32,580 nucleotides of DNA. Origin: Bifidobacterium breve (GTDB lineage: Bacteria; Acidobacteriota; Vicinamibacteria; Vicinamibacterales; CAVVIG01). Below the pieces are notes generated by a model. It ran no database searches, had not been told where the DNA came from, and saw nothing but the letters and a program-made list of their open reading frames with translations. Location: the NCBI GenBank assembly GCA_943328785.2, contig CALQBJ020000012.1:1-32580 (forward strand), read 5' to 3'. Shown one piece after another: positions 1 through 8,408 of the stretch (the first letter of the stretch is position 1; each line of letters starts with the position of its first letter). The translations under genes and the position numbers were made by a program.

Positions 1-63
1 CGCGCCGGTTATGTAAACGGCGAGACTATTCGCATCGCTTATGTTCTAATGAATTGTTTCAAT

Positions 64-92
64 TTGACTCAACTCCGCTAAATCGATGTAAT
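64..92 (+). promoter_or_regulatory. Sigma-70-type promoter for the pheA-ilvBNC leader
   Basis: TTGACT (64-69), 17-nt spacer, TGTAAT (87-92), in an AT-rich patch of an otherwise GC-rich window. Confidence 0.6.
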
Positions 93-101
93 TTGTTGCG
101 C

Positions 102-191
102 ATGCTGCTAGTTTCAAATCCCGTCGTTTCGATCGCCGGAGCCGTCGTCGGCTTCGTGGTCGTCGTGACGGGCGTCCGGCCAACCGGATGA
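102..191 (+). CDS. Putative attenuator leader peptide MLLVSNPVVSIAGAVVGFVVVVTGVRPTG (29 aa)
   Basis: Short ORF with 10 Val, 2 Leu and 1 Ile of 29 residues, between a promoter and a terminator-like hairpin ahead of a BCAA operon. Confidence 0.6.
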   Translation: MLLVSNPVVSIAGAVVGFVVVVTGVRPTG

Positions 192-251
192 TGGCAGTGC
201 AGCGTTCAGCAGCTCAGAGGCCATCGTCCGCACAGGATTGATGGCCTTTTT
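173..251 (+). promoter_or_regulatory. Transcription attenuator (alternative hairpins 1:2, 2:3, 3:4)
   Basis: 1:2 CGTCCGG(173-179)/CCGGATG(184-190), loop CCAA; 2:3 CGGATGATGGC(185-195)/GCCATCGTCCG(220-230), 11 bp with one GU; 3:4 AGGCCATC(218-225)/GATGGCCT(240-247) followed by T-run 247-251. Confidence 0.65.
218..251 (+). terminator. Intrinsic terminator/attenuator stem
   Basis: 8-bp perfect stem AGGCCATC-N14-GATGGCCT with TTTTT at 247-251. Confidence 0.6.
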
Positions 252-264
252 GCCGTACAGCGCC

Positions 265-332
265 CGCCTTCGCCCTTCGGGCTTCGGCGAGGCAAGTGAA
301 CAACTAACGACCAACGACTAAAGACCAACGAC
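265..332 (+). repeat. Imperfect palindrome plus GACCAACGAC-type short direct repeats
   Basis: CGCC-TTC-GCCC-TTC-GGGC-TTC-GGCG (265-289), then AACGACCAACGACTAAAGACCAACGACC. Confidence 0.5.
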
Positions 333-338
333 CACCAC

Positions 339-1166
339 ATGAAGATTGCGTATCAGGGAGAACCGGGCGCGTTCAGCGAGGCGGCCTCGAGGCAGGTGAG
401 CGCCTCAGCCGAGCTGCTGCCGTGTAAGGCCTTCGAGGATGTCTTCGCGGCCGTCGACAGCGGCCGGGTCGACTATGGCGTGCTGCCGATCGAGAACTCG
501 ATCGGGGGCAGCATCCATCGCAATTTCGATCTGCTGCTCGAGAACCAGCTACCGATCGTCGGTGAGGTGGAGGTGCCTGTGGTGCACCACCTGCTGGCGC
601 TGCCAGGCACGCAACTCGAGGGGATCAAGCGGGTCTTCTCGCACCCGCAGGCGCTGGCGCAGTGCGACCGCTTCCTGCGCACGCTGACCGGCGTCGAAAT
701 CACCGCCACCTACGACACGGCCGGCAGCGCGAAAATGATCGCCGAGCAGCAGATGAAGAACGCGGCGGCCATTGCGTCGGCCAGGGCCGGGGAGCTGTTC
801 GGGCTCGAACCGGTGCGCTCCTCGATCCAGGACTACGACAGCAACACCACCCGGTTTCTGGTGGTGGGGCGTACGCCGCTGTCGGATGCCGCGCCTGACA
901 AGACGACGATCGTGTTCACGCTCTCGAACGAAGCCGGCGCCCTGTTCAAGGCGCTGGCCGCCATTGCGCTGCGTGGTATCGACCTGACGAAGCTCGAGTC
1001 GCGGCCCATACCGGGCCGGAAGTGGGAATACCTGTTCTACGTCGACCTGGCAGCCGCGCGTGACGATCTGGCATGCGCGCGTGCCCTGGCCCATCTTGCG
1101 GAATTCGCGCCGATGGTTCGGGTGCTCGGGTCCTATCCAAGTTCGAGACCGGCCGCCCACGGGTAG
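339..1166 (+). CDS. pheA: Prephenate dehydratase
   Basis: AYQGEPGAFSEAA, SNTTRFLVVG catalytic motif, C-terminal ACT domain with ESRPIPGRKWEYLFYVD. Confidence 0.95.
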   Translation: MKIAYQGEPGAFSEAASRQVSASAELLPCKAFEDVFAAVDSGRVDYGVLPIENSIGGSIHRNFDLLLENQLPIVGEVEVPVVHHLLALPGTQLEGIKRVFSHPQALAQCDRFLRTLTGVEITATYDTAGSAKMIAEQQMKNAAAIASARAGELFGLEPVRSSIQDYDSNTTRFLVVGRTPLSDAAPDKTTIVFTLSNEAGALFKALAAIALRGIDLTKLESRPIPGRKWEYLFYVDLAAARDDLACARALAHLAEFAPMVRVLGSYPSSRPAAHG

Positions 1167-1220
1167 CCGGTTCATGCATCGCTGACTGCTGGAACGAATT
1201 CAGGCCTGGGATCAACGCTT

Positions 1221-2924
1221 ATGAGCAAGAAGACGCTGACTGGTGCGCAGATTCTGTGGGAATGCCTCGTGCGGGAGGGGGTCGACGTCGTGTTCGGCTA
1301 CCCCGGCGGCGCCATTCTCCCCGCCTACGACGCGATGCTGGACTACCCGATCCGGCACATCCTGGTCCGCCACGAGCAGGGCGCGACGCACATGGCTGAC
1401 GGGTATGCCCGCGCAACCGGTAAGGTCGGCGTCGCTATCGCGACGTCGGGTCCCGGCGCCACGAACATGGTGACCGGCATTGCCACCGCGATGATGGACT
1501 CGTCGCCCATCGTCTGCATCACCGGCCAGGTCGGCAGCGGCCTTATCGGCTCGGATGCGTTCCAGGAAACCGACATCACCGGCATCACGCTGCCGGTGAC
1601 CAAGCACAACTACCTGGTGGCCAGGTCCAGCGACATCGCCCCGGCCGTGCGTGAGGCGTTCGCCATTGCCAAGGACGGTCGCCCTGGGCCGGTGCTGATC
1701 GATATCACGAAGGACGCGCAGCTCGGCGTCTGCGAGCTCGACTGGGAGGACGCCGCGCCGGACATGGCGAGCATCGATCGCAGCGGCCACTCCTTCGGCG
1801 TCGACCCGATTGCGCTCATCAACGCCGCACAGCGTCCCGTGATTCTCGCCGGCCACGGCATCATCCTCGGCGGCGGCGAAGCGGCCGTCCGCGCCTTCGC
1901 CGAGAAGACGCAGATTCCGGTGGCGATGACGCTGCTCGGCATCGGCAGCGTGCCGGCGTCGCACCCGCTCAACCTCGGCATGATGGGGATGCACGGCGAG
2001 TCGTGGGTGAACACCGCCATCCAGGAAGCCGACCTGCTGATCGCGCTCGGCATGCGATTCGACGACCGCGTCACGGGCAACATCAAGACCTACGCGCCGA
2101 ACGCCAAGAAGATTCACGTCGACATCGACCCGGCCGAGTTCAACAAGAACGTGACGATCGACTCGGCCATCTCCGGCGACGTCGGCGCGGTGGTGACCGG
2201 CTGGATGTCGACGCTGGTCGACGTCGACCGCACCACCTGGCTGGCGCACATCTCGGACCAGAAGGGCGATGCCGCGGTCCGCGACATCAAGAACCTGCCC
2301 GACGATGGGCACCTGTATGCGGCGCACGTGATCAACGACATCTGGCGCATCACCGAGGGCAAGGCGATCGTGGTGACCGACGTCGGCCAGCACCAGATGT
2401 GGGAAGCGCAGTACTACCATCACGAAACGCCGCGTTCGCTGATCACCTCTGGCGGTCTCGGCACGATGGGCTTCGCGCTGCCGGCGGCGATTGGCGCCAA
2501 GGTGGGTAAGCCCGACGCCGAAGTGTGGGTGGTGGTTGGCGACGGCGGCTTCCAGATGACGCTCTGCGAACTCGCGACCATGGTGCAGGAAGGCCTGGAC
2601 GTGAAGATCTGCGTCATCAACAACGGCTACCTGGGCATGGTGCGCCAGTGGCAGGAATTCTTCTACCAGCGCCGGTACGCGGCAACGCCGATCACCGGTC
2701 CCGACATCGAGAAGCTCGCGGGCGCCTACGGCATCTGGGGGGCCACGGTGACCTCGCGGTCGCAGGTGCAGTCGACAGTCGACGCCGCCCGCCGTCAGAA
2801 GGGCGCGCTCATCGACTTCCGCGTCGAGCAGGAAGACTCGGTGTTCCCAATGGTGCCGGCCGGCAACGACCTGCACAACATGATTCGCCGCCCGTCGCCG
2901 ATCGTGGAAACCTCGGCCGACTGA
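1221..2924 (+). CDS. ilvB: Acetolactate synthase large subunit
   Basis: ThDP enzyme motifs GYPGGAILPAYD, TSGPGATNMVTGIA, GDGGFQMTLCELAT; followed by ilvN. Confidence 0.95.
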   Translation: MSKKTLTGAQILWECLVREGVDVVFGYPGGAILPAYDAMLDYPIRHILVRHEQGATHMADGYARATGKVGVAIATSGPGATNMVTGIATAMMDSSPIVCITGQVGSGLIGSDAFQETDITGITLPVTKHNYLVARSSDIAPAVREAFAIAKDGRPGPVLIDITKDAQLGVCELDWEDAAPDMASIDRSGHSFGVDPIALINAAQRPVILAGHGIILGGGEAAVRAFAEKTQIPVAMTLLGIGSVPASHPLNLGMMGMHGESWVNTAIQEADLLIALGMRFDDRVTGNIKTYAPNAKKIHVDIDPAEFNKNVTIDSAISGDVGAVVTGWMSTLVDVDRTTWLAHISDQKGDAAVRDIKNLPDDGHLYAAHVINDIWRITEGKAIVVTDVGQHQMWEAQYYHHETPRSLITSGGLGTMGFALPAAIGAKVGKPDAEVWVVVGDGGFQMTLCELATMVQEGLDVKICVINNGYLGMVRQWQEFFYQRRYAATPITGPDIEKLAGAYGIWGATVTSRSQVQSTVDAARRQKGALIDFRVEQEDSVFPMVPAGNDLHNMIRRPSPIVETSAD

Positions 2925-2947
2925 CAGCGCGGAGAGCATAGGTCACC

Positions 2948-3502
2948 ATGCAGACATTCGCCGTATACGTGGACAACAAGCCCGGTGTGCTGAACCGGGT
3001 GTCGTCACTCTTCCGCCGCCGCGCCTTCAACATCGAGTCGTTGACAGTGGGGCACACCGAGGTCTCCGGCCTCTCGCGCATGACCATCGTCGTGAACACC
3101 GACGAGCGGGGCGCGCGGCTGGTGGAAGCCAACCTGTACAAGCTGTTGCCGGTCCGCCGGGTGGACAACATCACGCGCGTTCCGACCATCGGCCGCGACC
3201 TGGCAATGATCAAGGTGCAGGCGACCGGCGATGCCCGGACGCAGGTCATGCAGCTCGTCGACGTCTACCGCGCCAGGATTGTCGATGTCAGCCCGGAGAC
3301 ACTGGTGATCGAAACCACCGGAACTGAAGATAAAATCGATAGCTTGCTTGAAGTGCTCAGGCCCTACGGGGTGATCGAGATGGTCCGGACGGGTCGCGTC
3401 GAAATGGTGCGCGGCACCTCGCAGGCGATCACCGTGGCTCCGTCGCGCGGCATCGGCGACGGGCCGACGCGGACGGCTGACGGCGGCGCCATCTCGGTCT
3501 AG
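2948..3502 (+). CDS. ilvN: Acetolactate synthase small (regulatory) subunit
   Basis: N-terminal ACT domain (YVDNKPGVLNRVSSLFRRRAFNIESLTVGHTE), position between ilvB and ilvC. Confidence 0.93.
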   Translation: MQTFAVYVDNKPGVLNRVSSLFRRRAFNIESLTVGHTEVSGLSRMTIVVNTDERGARLVEANLYKLLPVRRVDNITRVPTIGRDLAMIKVQATGDARTQVMQLVDVYRARIVDVSPETLVIETTGTEDKIDSLLEVLRPYGVIEMVRTGRVEMVRGTSQAITVAPSRGIGDGPTRTADGGAISV

Positions 3503-3522
3503 CGACGGGGACGGACTTCGGG

Positions 3523-3585
3523 TTGCTGTCGCCGCGGGTCATCAGGCCCGCAGATCGGCCGACCTGAAGGTCGGCAGCGACGAAC
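3523..3585. repeat. Palindromic element in the ilvN-ilvC spacer
   Basis: GCCGACCT-GA-AGGTCGGC (3558-3575) plus an upstream GCGGG/CCCGC hairpin, enclosed by an imperfect GTTGCTGTCGCCG / CGGCAGCGACGAAC inverted repeat. Confidence 0.5.
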
Positions 3586-3637
3586 ATGTGTTGGCGGCTA
3601 CGCAGAGTGTCTATTACCGACTTGGAGACTTAGACGA

Positions 3638-4669
3638 ATGGCGAAGATGTACTACGACGCGGACGCGGACCTCAGCCTCATTCAGGGCAAGAAGGTCGCG
3701 GTGATCGGTTACGGATCGCAGGGCCACGCACACTCCCTCAATCTGAAGGACAGCGGCGTGAGCGTCCGTGTTGGCCTGTCGGCGACGAGCCGGTCGCGCG
3801 CGAAGGCGCAGGCGGCTGGTCTCGAAGTCGGCAACCCGGCGGAAGTGGCGGCCTGGGCCGACGTCATCATGATGCTCGTGCCGGACACCACGGCCGCGCG
3901 TCTGTTCAAGGAAGCGGTGGAGCCGAACCTGGCCGCCGGCAAGATGGTGATGTTCGCGCACGGCTTCAACATCCGCTTCGGCACGATCAAGGTCCGCGAG
4001 GACGTCGACGTGTCGATGGTGGCCCCGAAGTCGCCCGGTCATCGCGTGCGTGAGCTGTATGTCGAAGGCGCCGGCACCCCGGCCCTGTTTGCTGTGCACC
4101 AGGATGCCACCGGTCACGCCCGCGCCCTGACGCTGTCCTACGCCAAGGGCATCGGCGTCACCCGCGCCGGCGTCATCGAGACCACGTTCTCGGAAGAGAC
4201 CGAAACCGACCTGTTCGGCGAACAGGCCGTCCTCTGCGGCGGCGTCAGCGCGCTGGTGAAGGCGGGCTTCGAGACGCTCGTCGAGGCGGGCTACCAGCCG
4301 GAAGTCGCCTACTTCGAGTGCATGCACGAGCTGAAGCTCATCGTCGACCTGATGTACCAGGGCGGCCTGAACTACATGCGCTATTCGGTGAGCGACACGG
4401 CCGAGGCCGGCGACTACACCTCCGGTCCGCGCATCGTCACGGCAGAGACCAAGGCCGAGATGAAGCGTGTGCTCGACGACATCCGCAGCGGCAAGTGGGC
4501 GGCGGCCTGGGTCGAGGAGAACGCCACGGGCCGTAAGACCTTCGAGGCCACCCGTAAGTCCGAGCGCGCGCACCAGATCGAGAAGGTCGGCGCCCAGTTG
4601 CGCGGCATGATGCCGTTCCTGCGTCCGGTGACGATCACGGACGAGGACGTCAACAACCAGACCCTTTAG
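3638..4669 (+). CDS. ilvC: Ketol-acid reductoisomerase (class I)
   Basis: [54 protein letters not shown] motifs. Confidence 0.96.
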   Translation: MAKMYYDADADLSLIQGKKVAVIGYGSQGHAHSLNLKDSGVSVRVGLSATSRSRAKAQAAGLEVGNPAEVAAWADVIMMLVPDTTAARLFKEAVEPNLAAGKMVMFAHGFNIRFGTIKVREDVDVSMVAPKSPGHRVRELYVEGAGTPALFAVHQDATGHARALTLSYAKGIGVTRAGVIETTFSEETETDLFGEQAVLCGGVSALVKAGFETLVEAGYQPEVAYFECMHELKLIVDLMYQGGLNYMRYSVSDTAEAGDYTSGPRIVTAETKAEMKRVLDDIRSGKWAAAWVEENATGRKTFEATRKSERAHQIEKVGAQLRGMMPFLRPVTITDEDVNNQTL

Positions 4670-4672
4670 CTG

Positions 4673-6235
4673 ATGGCCAAAACACGTTCGGCTGAGGACC
4701 CGGCCGTCGTCCAGGCCCGTGAGTCGCGACGACTCTCCACGCTGCTGGAGATTAGCCACGCACTCTCGGGCACGCTGAATCTGCGATCGGCCCTGCACCG
4801 GGCACTCGAGATCCTGGCGAAGCACCACGGTACGGTCCGCAGCCTGATCGTGTTCCTGCACGATAATCGCGAACTGCACGTCGAGGCCGCCGATGGCCTC
4901 GACGCGCGCTCGCACGCCGTCCGGTATCGGGTAGGCGAGGGCATCATCGGCAAGGTGGTCGAGAGCAGCCGGCCGATTGTCGTCCCGCGCGTCAGCCAGG
5001 AACCGGAATTCCTCAACCGTGCCGCCAAGCGCGCGGACGTCCACAAGGACGAACTCAGCTTCATCTGCGTACCGATTCTGCTGAACCGGCGCGCCGTCGG
5101 CGCCATCGGCGTCGACCTCAAGTTCAACGCGGACCGCGACTACGAGCGCTACGTGAAGTTCCTCGGCATCGTGGCGTCGAGTATTGCTGCCGCAGTGAAG
5201 ATTCAGCGGCTGGTCGAGGAGGACAAGAAGCGCCTCGTCGACGAGAACACGCACCTCCGCCAGGAACTGAAGGAACGCTACGACTTCTCCAGCATCATCG
5301 GCAGCAGCGGCCCCGTCCGTCAGATGTACGAGCAGATGTCGCAGGTGGCCGCCACCAACACGACGGTGATGATTCGCGGCGAGTCGGGCACGGGCAAGGA
5401 ACTGGTGGCCCACTCGATTCATTACAACTCACCGCGTGCGAACAAGCCGTTCGTGAAGGTCAGTTGCGCGGCGCTGCCAGACAGCCTCATCGAATCGGAA
5501 CTCTTCGGCTACGAGCGCGGTGCCTTCACCGGCGCCGAGCAGCGGAAGAAGGGGCGCTTCGAGATGGCCGAGGGCGGCACGCTGTTCCTCGACGAAATCG
5601 GCGACATCCACCTGTCAACCCAGGTGAAGCTGCTGCGCGTCCTGCAGGAGCGTGAGTTCGAGCGGCTGGGCAGCACCGAAACCGTCAAGGTAAACGTGCG
5701 TCTGCTCGCCGCCACCAACAAGGACATGGAGCGGGCGATTGCCGCCGGTACCTTCCGCGAAGACCTCTACTACCGCCTGAACGTCTTCTCGATCTTCGTG
5801 CCGCCACTGCGCGAGCGGAAGGCTGACCTGCTGCTGCTTGTCGACCACTTCCTCGAGAAGTTCTCGCGTGAGCACCACAAGAACATCAAGCGCATCGCCA
5901 CGCCTGCCATCGACATGCTCATGAGCTATCACTGGCCCGGCAACGTCCGCGAGTTGGAGAACACGCTCGAACGTTCGGTGCTGATGTGCGATGGTCAGGT
6001 CATTCACGGGCATCACCTGCCGCCGTCGCTGCAGACGGCCGAAGCCTCTGGCACGGTGACACGCGTGTCGCTGAATGATGCGGTGGCCGGGTTCGAGAAG
6101 GACCTCATCCAGGACGCGCTGAAGACGACACGCGGCAACCGCGCCAAGGCGGCCCGCCTGCTCGACACCACCGAGCGCGTGCTGAACTACAAGGTGAAGA
6201 AATACGGCGTCGACGTCCGCCGCTTCACGTCCTAG
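4673..6235 (+). CDS. Sigma-54-dependent Fis-family regulator with N-terminal GAF domain (NifA-like)
   Basis: GESGTGKE Walker A, intact GAFTGA loop, GTLFLDEIGD Walker B, C-terminal Fis-type HTH (RGNRAKAARLLDTTERVLNYKVKKYG). Confidence 0.92.
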   Translation: MAKTRSAEDPAVVQARESRRLSTLLEISHALSGTLNLRSALHRALEILAKHHGTVRSLIVFLHDNRELHVEAADGLDARSHAVRYRVGEGIIGKVVESSRPIVVPRVSQEPEFLNRAAKRADVHKDELSFICVPILLNRRAVGAIGVDLKFNADRDYERYVKFLGIVASSIAAAVKIQRLVEEDKKRLVDENTHLRQELKERYDFSSIIGSSGPVRQMYEQMSQVAATNTTVMIRGESGTGKELVAHSIHYNSPRANKPFVKVSCAALPDSLIESELFGYERGAFTGAEQRKKGRFEMAEGGTLFLDEIGDIHLSTQVKLLRVLQEREFERLGSTETVKVNVRLLAATNKDMERAIAAGTFREDLYYRLNVFSIFVPPLRERKADLLLLVDHFLEKFSREHHKNIKRIATPAIDMLMSYHWPGNVRELENTLERSVLMCDGQVIHGHHLPPSLQTAEASGTVTRVSLNDAVAGFEKDLIQDALKTTRGNRAKAARLLDTTERVLNYKVKKYGVDVRRFTS

Positions 6236-6265
6236 CGGAATCGATCGAGGCGACGGCTCGTCCCC

Positions 6266-6577
6266 TCAGCCGCGACGCAGCCGCATCCGCCGGCCGACAT
6301 ACGCCGCCAGCACCATCGGCACACTCAACGCCACGAAATAGAAGAATGGCCAGAGCCACGCCGGCGCCATGCTGGCGCCGCGGTAGAGGGCTGCCGCGAA
6401 CTGTGCCGGGCCAATCACCGCAGGCGTCATCCAGCCACGTCCGGTGGAGAAGTAGCCGATCGCGGCGCACAGGACGACGGCCACCGGCAGCCCGCTGCGC
6501 GAGCCGAGCGTGCCGACTTCGAGCGCCACGCCGAGCGCGAGTGAGAGAATGAGCGCCGTTCGCGCCGGAAGCATCAC
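6266..6577 (-). CDS. Small membrane protein, last gene of the mxa-like cluster
   Basis: 103-aa hydrophobic ORF directly downstream of the VWA gene (1-nt gap). Confidence 0.6.
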   Translation of the reverse strand: MMLPARTALILSLALGVALEVGTLGSRSGLPVAVVLCAAIGYFSTGRGWMTPAVIGPAQFAAALYRGASMAPAWLWPFFYFVALSVPMVLAAYVGRRMRLRRG

Positions 6578-6578
6578 C

Positions 6579-7688
6579 CTACCCGAGGAGAAAGAGGACT
6601 ACGACGGCCGCGAGGCTGACGCCGATGGTCTGGATCCAGAGTTCCGCGCGATCGCGCAGGAACAGCATGCCGAGGAACGGGAAGATGGCGGCCAGCACGA
6701 GGAAGCGCCAGTAGAGCTCCTCGGACTGCTCGACGGCGCCGAGCGACGGCGCCATGCGCTTCGCGGTGTCGATGATCTGGTTGGCGATGCGGCGGTCGCC
6801 GTCGCGGTCCAGCTCGAAGTACTGGCCGCCGCCGGCTGACGCCAGTTTCTGCAGCGTGGCGCGGTCGAGGCGCGAGATCGTTGGCACCTCCGCGTCGTGG
6901 ATGACGTTCCCCGCCTTGTCCTTGAAGTCGGGCATCTTGCCGCCACCGAGCGTGCCGACACCGACCACGAAGACCGGGATGCTCGCCTCCTGCGCCTTCT
7001 TCAACGACTTCTCGACCTCACCGCTCCAGGTCTCACCGTCGGTCACCATGACGAACGCCTTGGCGTTCGGCGACTTGCCATGCAGTTCGGCGTCGCGGTC
7101 GATCAGCCGTACACCCCAGTAGATGCCCTGTTCACTGTTCGTGTCCCAGGTGGTCTCGTCCTCGAGGCGGAATGGCGACATCAGATCGAGGTGATCGATG
7201 AAGAAGAAGAAGGTGTTGGGGTCCTTGGTCAGGCGGATCTGCGGCGTGGCGATGTGGGCGAACAGCGCCAGCGCGATACGGTCGCTGTTCCAACTGAGCG
7301 AGTCGCCGATGACGCGCAGGAACTCGATCGAGCGCTGCCAGCGGTTGCCGGCGACGTCCGCGACGTGCATCGAGGCGGAGCCGTCCTGCAGGATGACCAG
7401 GTCGATGCCGCCGGAGCGGACCGCCGTGGCCGGTCCGTGCGGGCGGGCGAGGGCGAGCACGAGCGCGGCGGACGACAGGATCAGGCAGAGCCAGAACGGC
7501 AGGTCGCCCAGCGGCGCGAAGCGCTCGCGTACCGGCACCATGCGCGTACGCTGCAACTGCCGGCCGGTGATGCGGCGGCGGAGCAGCCGCCACATCCACA
7601 GCACCAGCAGGAGCGCTGGCGCGGCGAGCAGCCAGAGAATCTCCGGCTGCCCAAACGTAATCTGCCTGAGGTCGATCCGGACGAGCAC
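6579..7688 (-). CDS. VWA-domain membrane protein, MxaL-like position
   Basis: N-terminal TM segments, MIDAS-type DGSAS and VTDGETW motifs, C-terminal TM; sixth in RSACKL order. Confidence 0.75.
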   Translation of the reverse strand: MLVRIDLRQITFGQPEILWLLAAPALLLVLWMWRLLRRRITGRQLQRTRMVPVRERFAPLGDLPFWLCLILSSAALVLALARPHGPATAVRSGGIDLVILQDGSASMHVADVAGNRWQRSIEFLRVIGDSLSWNSDRIALALFAHIATPQIRLTKDPNTFFFFIDHLDLMSPFRLEDETTWDTNSEQGIYWGVRLIDRDAELHGKSPNAKAFVMVTDGETWSGEVEKSLKKAQEASIPVFVVGVGTLGGGKMPDFKDKAGNVIHDAEVPTISRLDRATLQKLASAGGGQYFELDRDGDRRIANQIIDTAKRMAPSLGAVEQSEELYWRFLVLAAIFPFLGMLFLRDRAELWIQTIGVSLAAVVVLFLLG

Positions 7689-7691
7689 GCG

Positions 7692-8399
7692 TTAACCCTT
7701 GCGCTGCAGTTTCTGGCCGCGACCTGGATCCATCTGTTCCTCGCGCTCGTCGTAGCGCATCGGCGTGACGGTCTTGAAGTCGCCCATTGGCGTCTCGTCG
7801 GGCGGACCACCGGGGTTGCCGTGGAGGGTGGGACCGATCGGCAGGTCGACGCTCTCCTCGAGCGGCGCACCCTTCGGCGGCGGGCCGCGCCGCGCCGGCG
7901 CCTTCGCCACACGGTCGCGCAGTTTCACCACGTACTCGTAGTTGAACGCCGCGTCGGTCATCGTCGGCGCCTTGCGCAGCACGTCGGCGTAGGCCTGGAC
8001 GACGGCGTCAAGGCGCTGGACGACAGCCTTCTTGTCTTCCGACTGCGGGGCGCTGGTACGGAACGCCGCGTTCGCCGCGAGGAAGAGCAGCGCCGGGTCT
8101 TCCGGCGCCGGACCGCTGGTGTTGTTGGTCAGGTCGGTGAGCGACGTGTAGCGCGCCAGCCAGTACGAGACCGTGGCGGCGTGGCGTGCCTCGACGCCGT
8201 CCCCGAGGCCGAGCGGCGCCGGCAGCCGGCTGAGCGGCGTGGCATCGCTCGCCAGGTCGCCTTCGTCCGTGTACTGCAGCGTCGCGAGGCGCAGTTGCGC
8301 GTCGGCCATGCGCGCCGAATGCCGCGACTCCCGCAGTGCGACGGTGCCGGCCGCAAACAGCAGCACGGCGAGTAGCAGTCCTCCTGCAATGCTCTTCAT
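7692..8399 (-). CDS. Membrane-anchored protein, MxaK-like
   Basis: Single N-terminal TM helix, helical body, Pro/Gly-rich C-terminus, located between two VWA genes. Confidence 0.5.
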   Translation of the reverse strand: MKSIAGGLLLAVLLFAAGTVALRESRHSARMADAQLRLATLQYTDEGDLASDATPLSRLPAPLGLGDGVEARHAATVSYWLARYTSLTDLTNNTSGPAPEDPALLFLAANAAFRTSAPQSEDKKAVVQRLDAVVQAYADVLRKAPTMTDAAFNYEYVVKLRDRVAKAPARRGPPPKGAPLEESVDLPIGPTLHGNPGGPPDETPMGDFKTVTPMRYDEREEQMDPGRGQKLQRKG

Positions 8400-8408
8400 C
8401 GGTCTCTC

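Noticed and set aside
106-135. GTTTCAAATCCC resembling a tRNA T-loop
   Set aside because: Flanking bases do not form the 5-bp T stem, acceptor or anticodon arms; no tRNA fold found.
114-314. 66-aa minus-strand ORF in the attenuator region
   Set aside because: Opposite to leader peptide and hairpins; no motif or start signal.
1212-2939. 575-aa minus-strand ORF opposite ilvB
   Set aside because: Antisense open frame caused by high GC3 codon usage; composition is His/Arg/Val-rich with no domain, while the + frame is clearly ilvB.
3614-5422. 602-aa minus-strand ORF opposite ilvC and the sigma-54 regulator
   Set aside because: Spans two well-supported genes on the other strand and has no recognisable motif; GC-rich antisense artefact.
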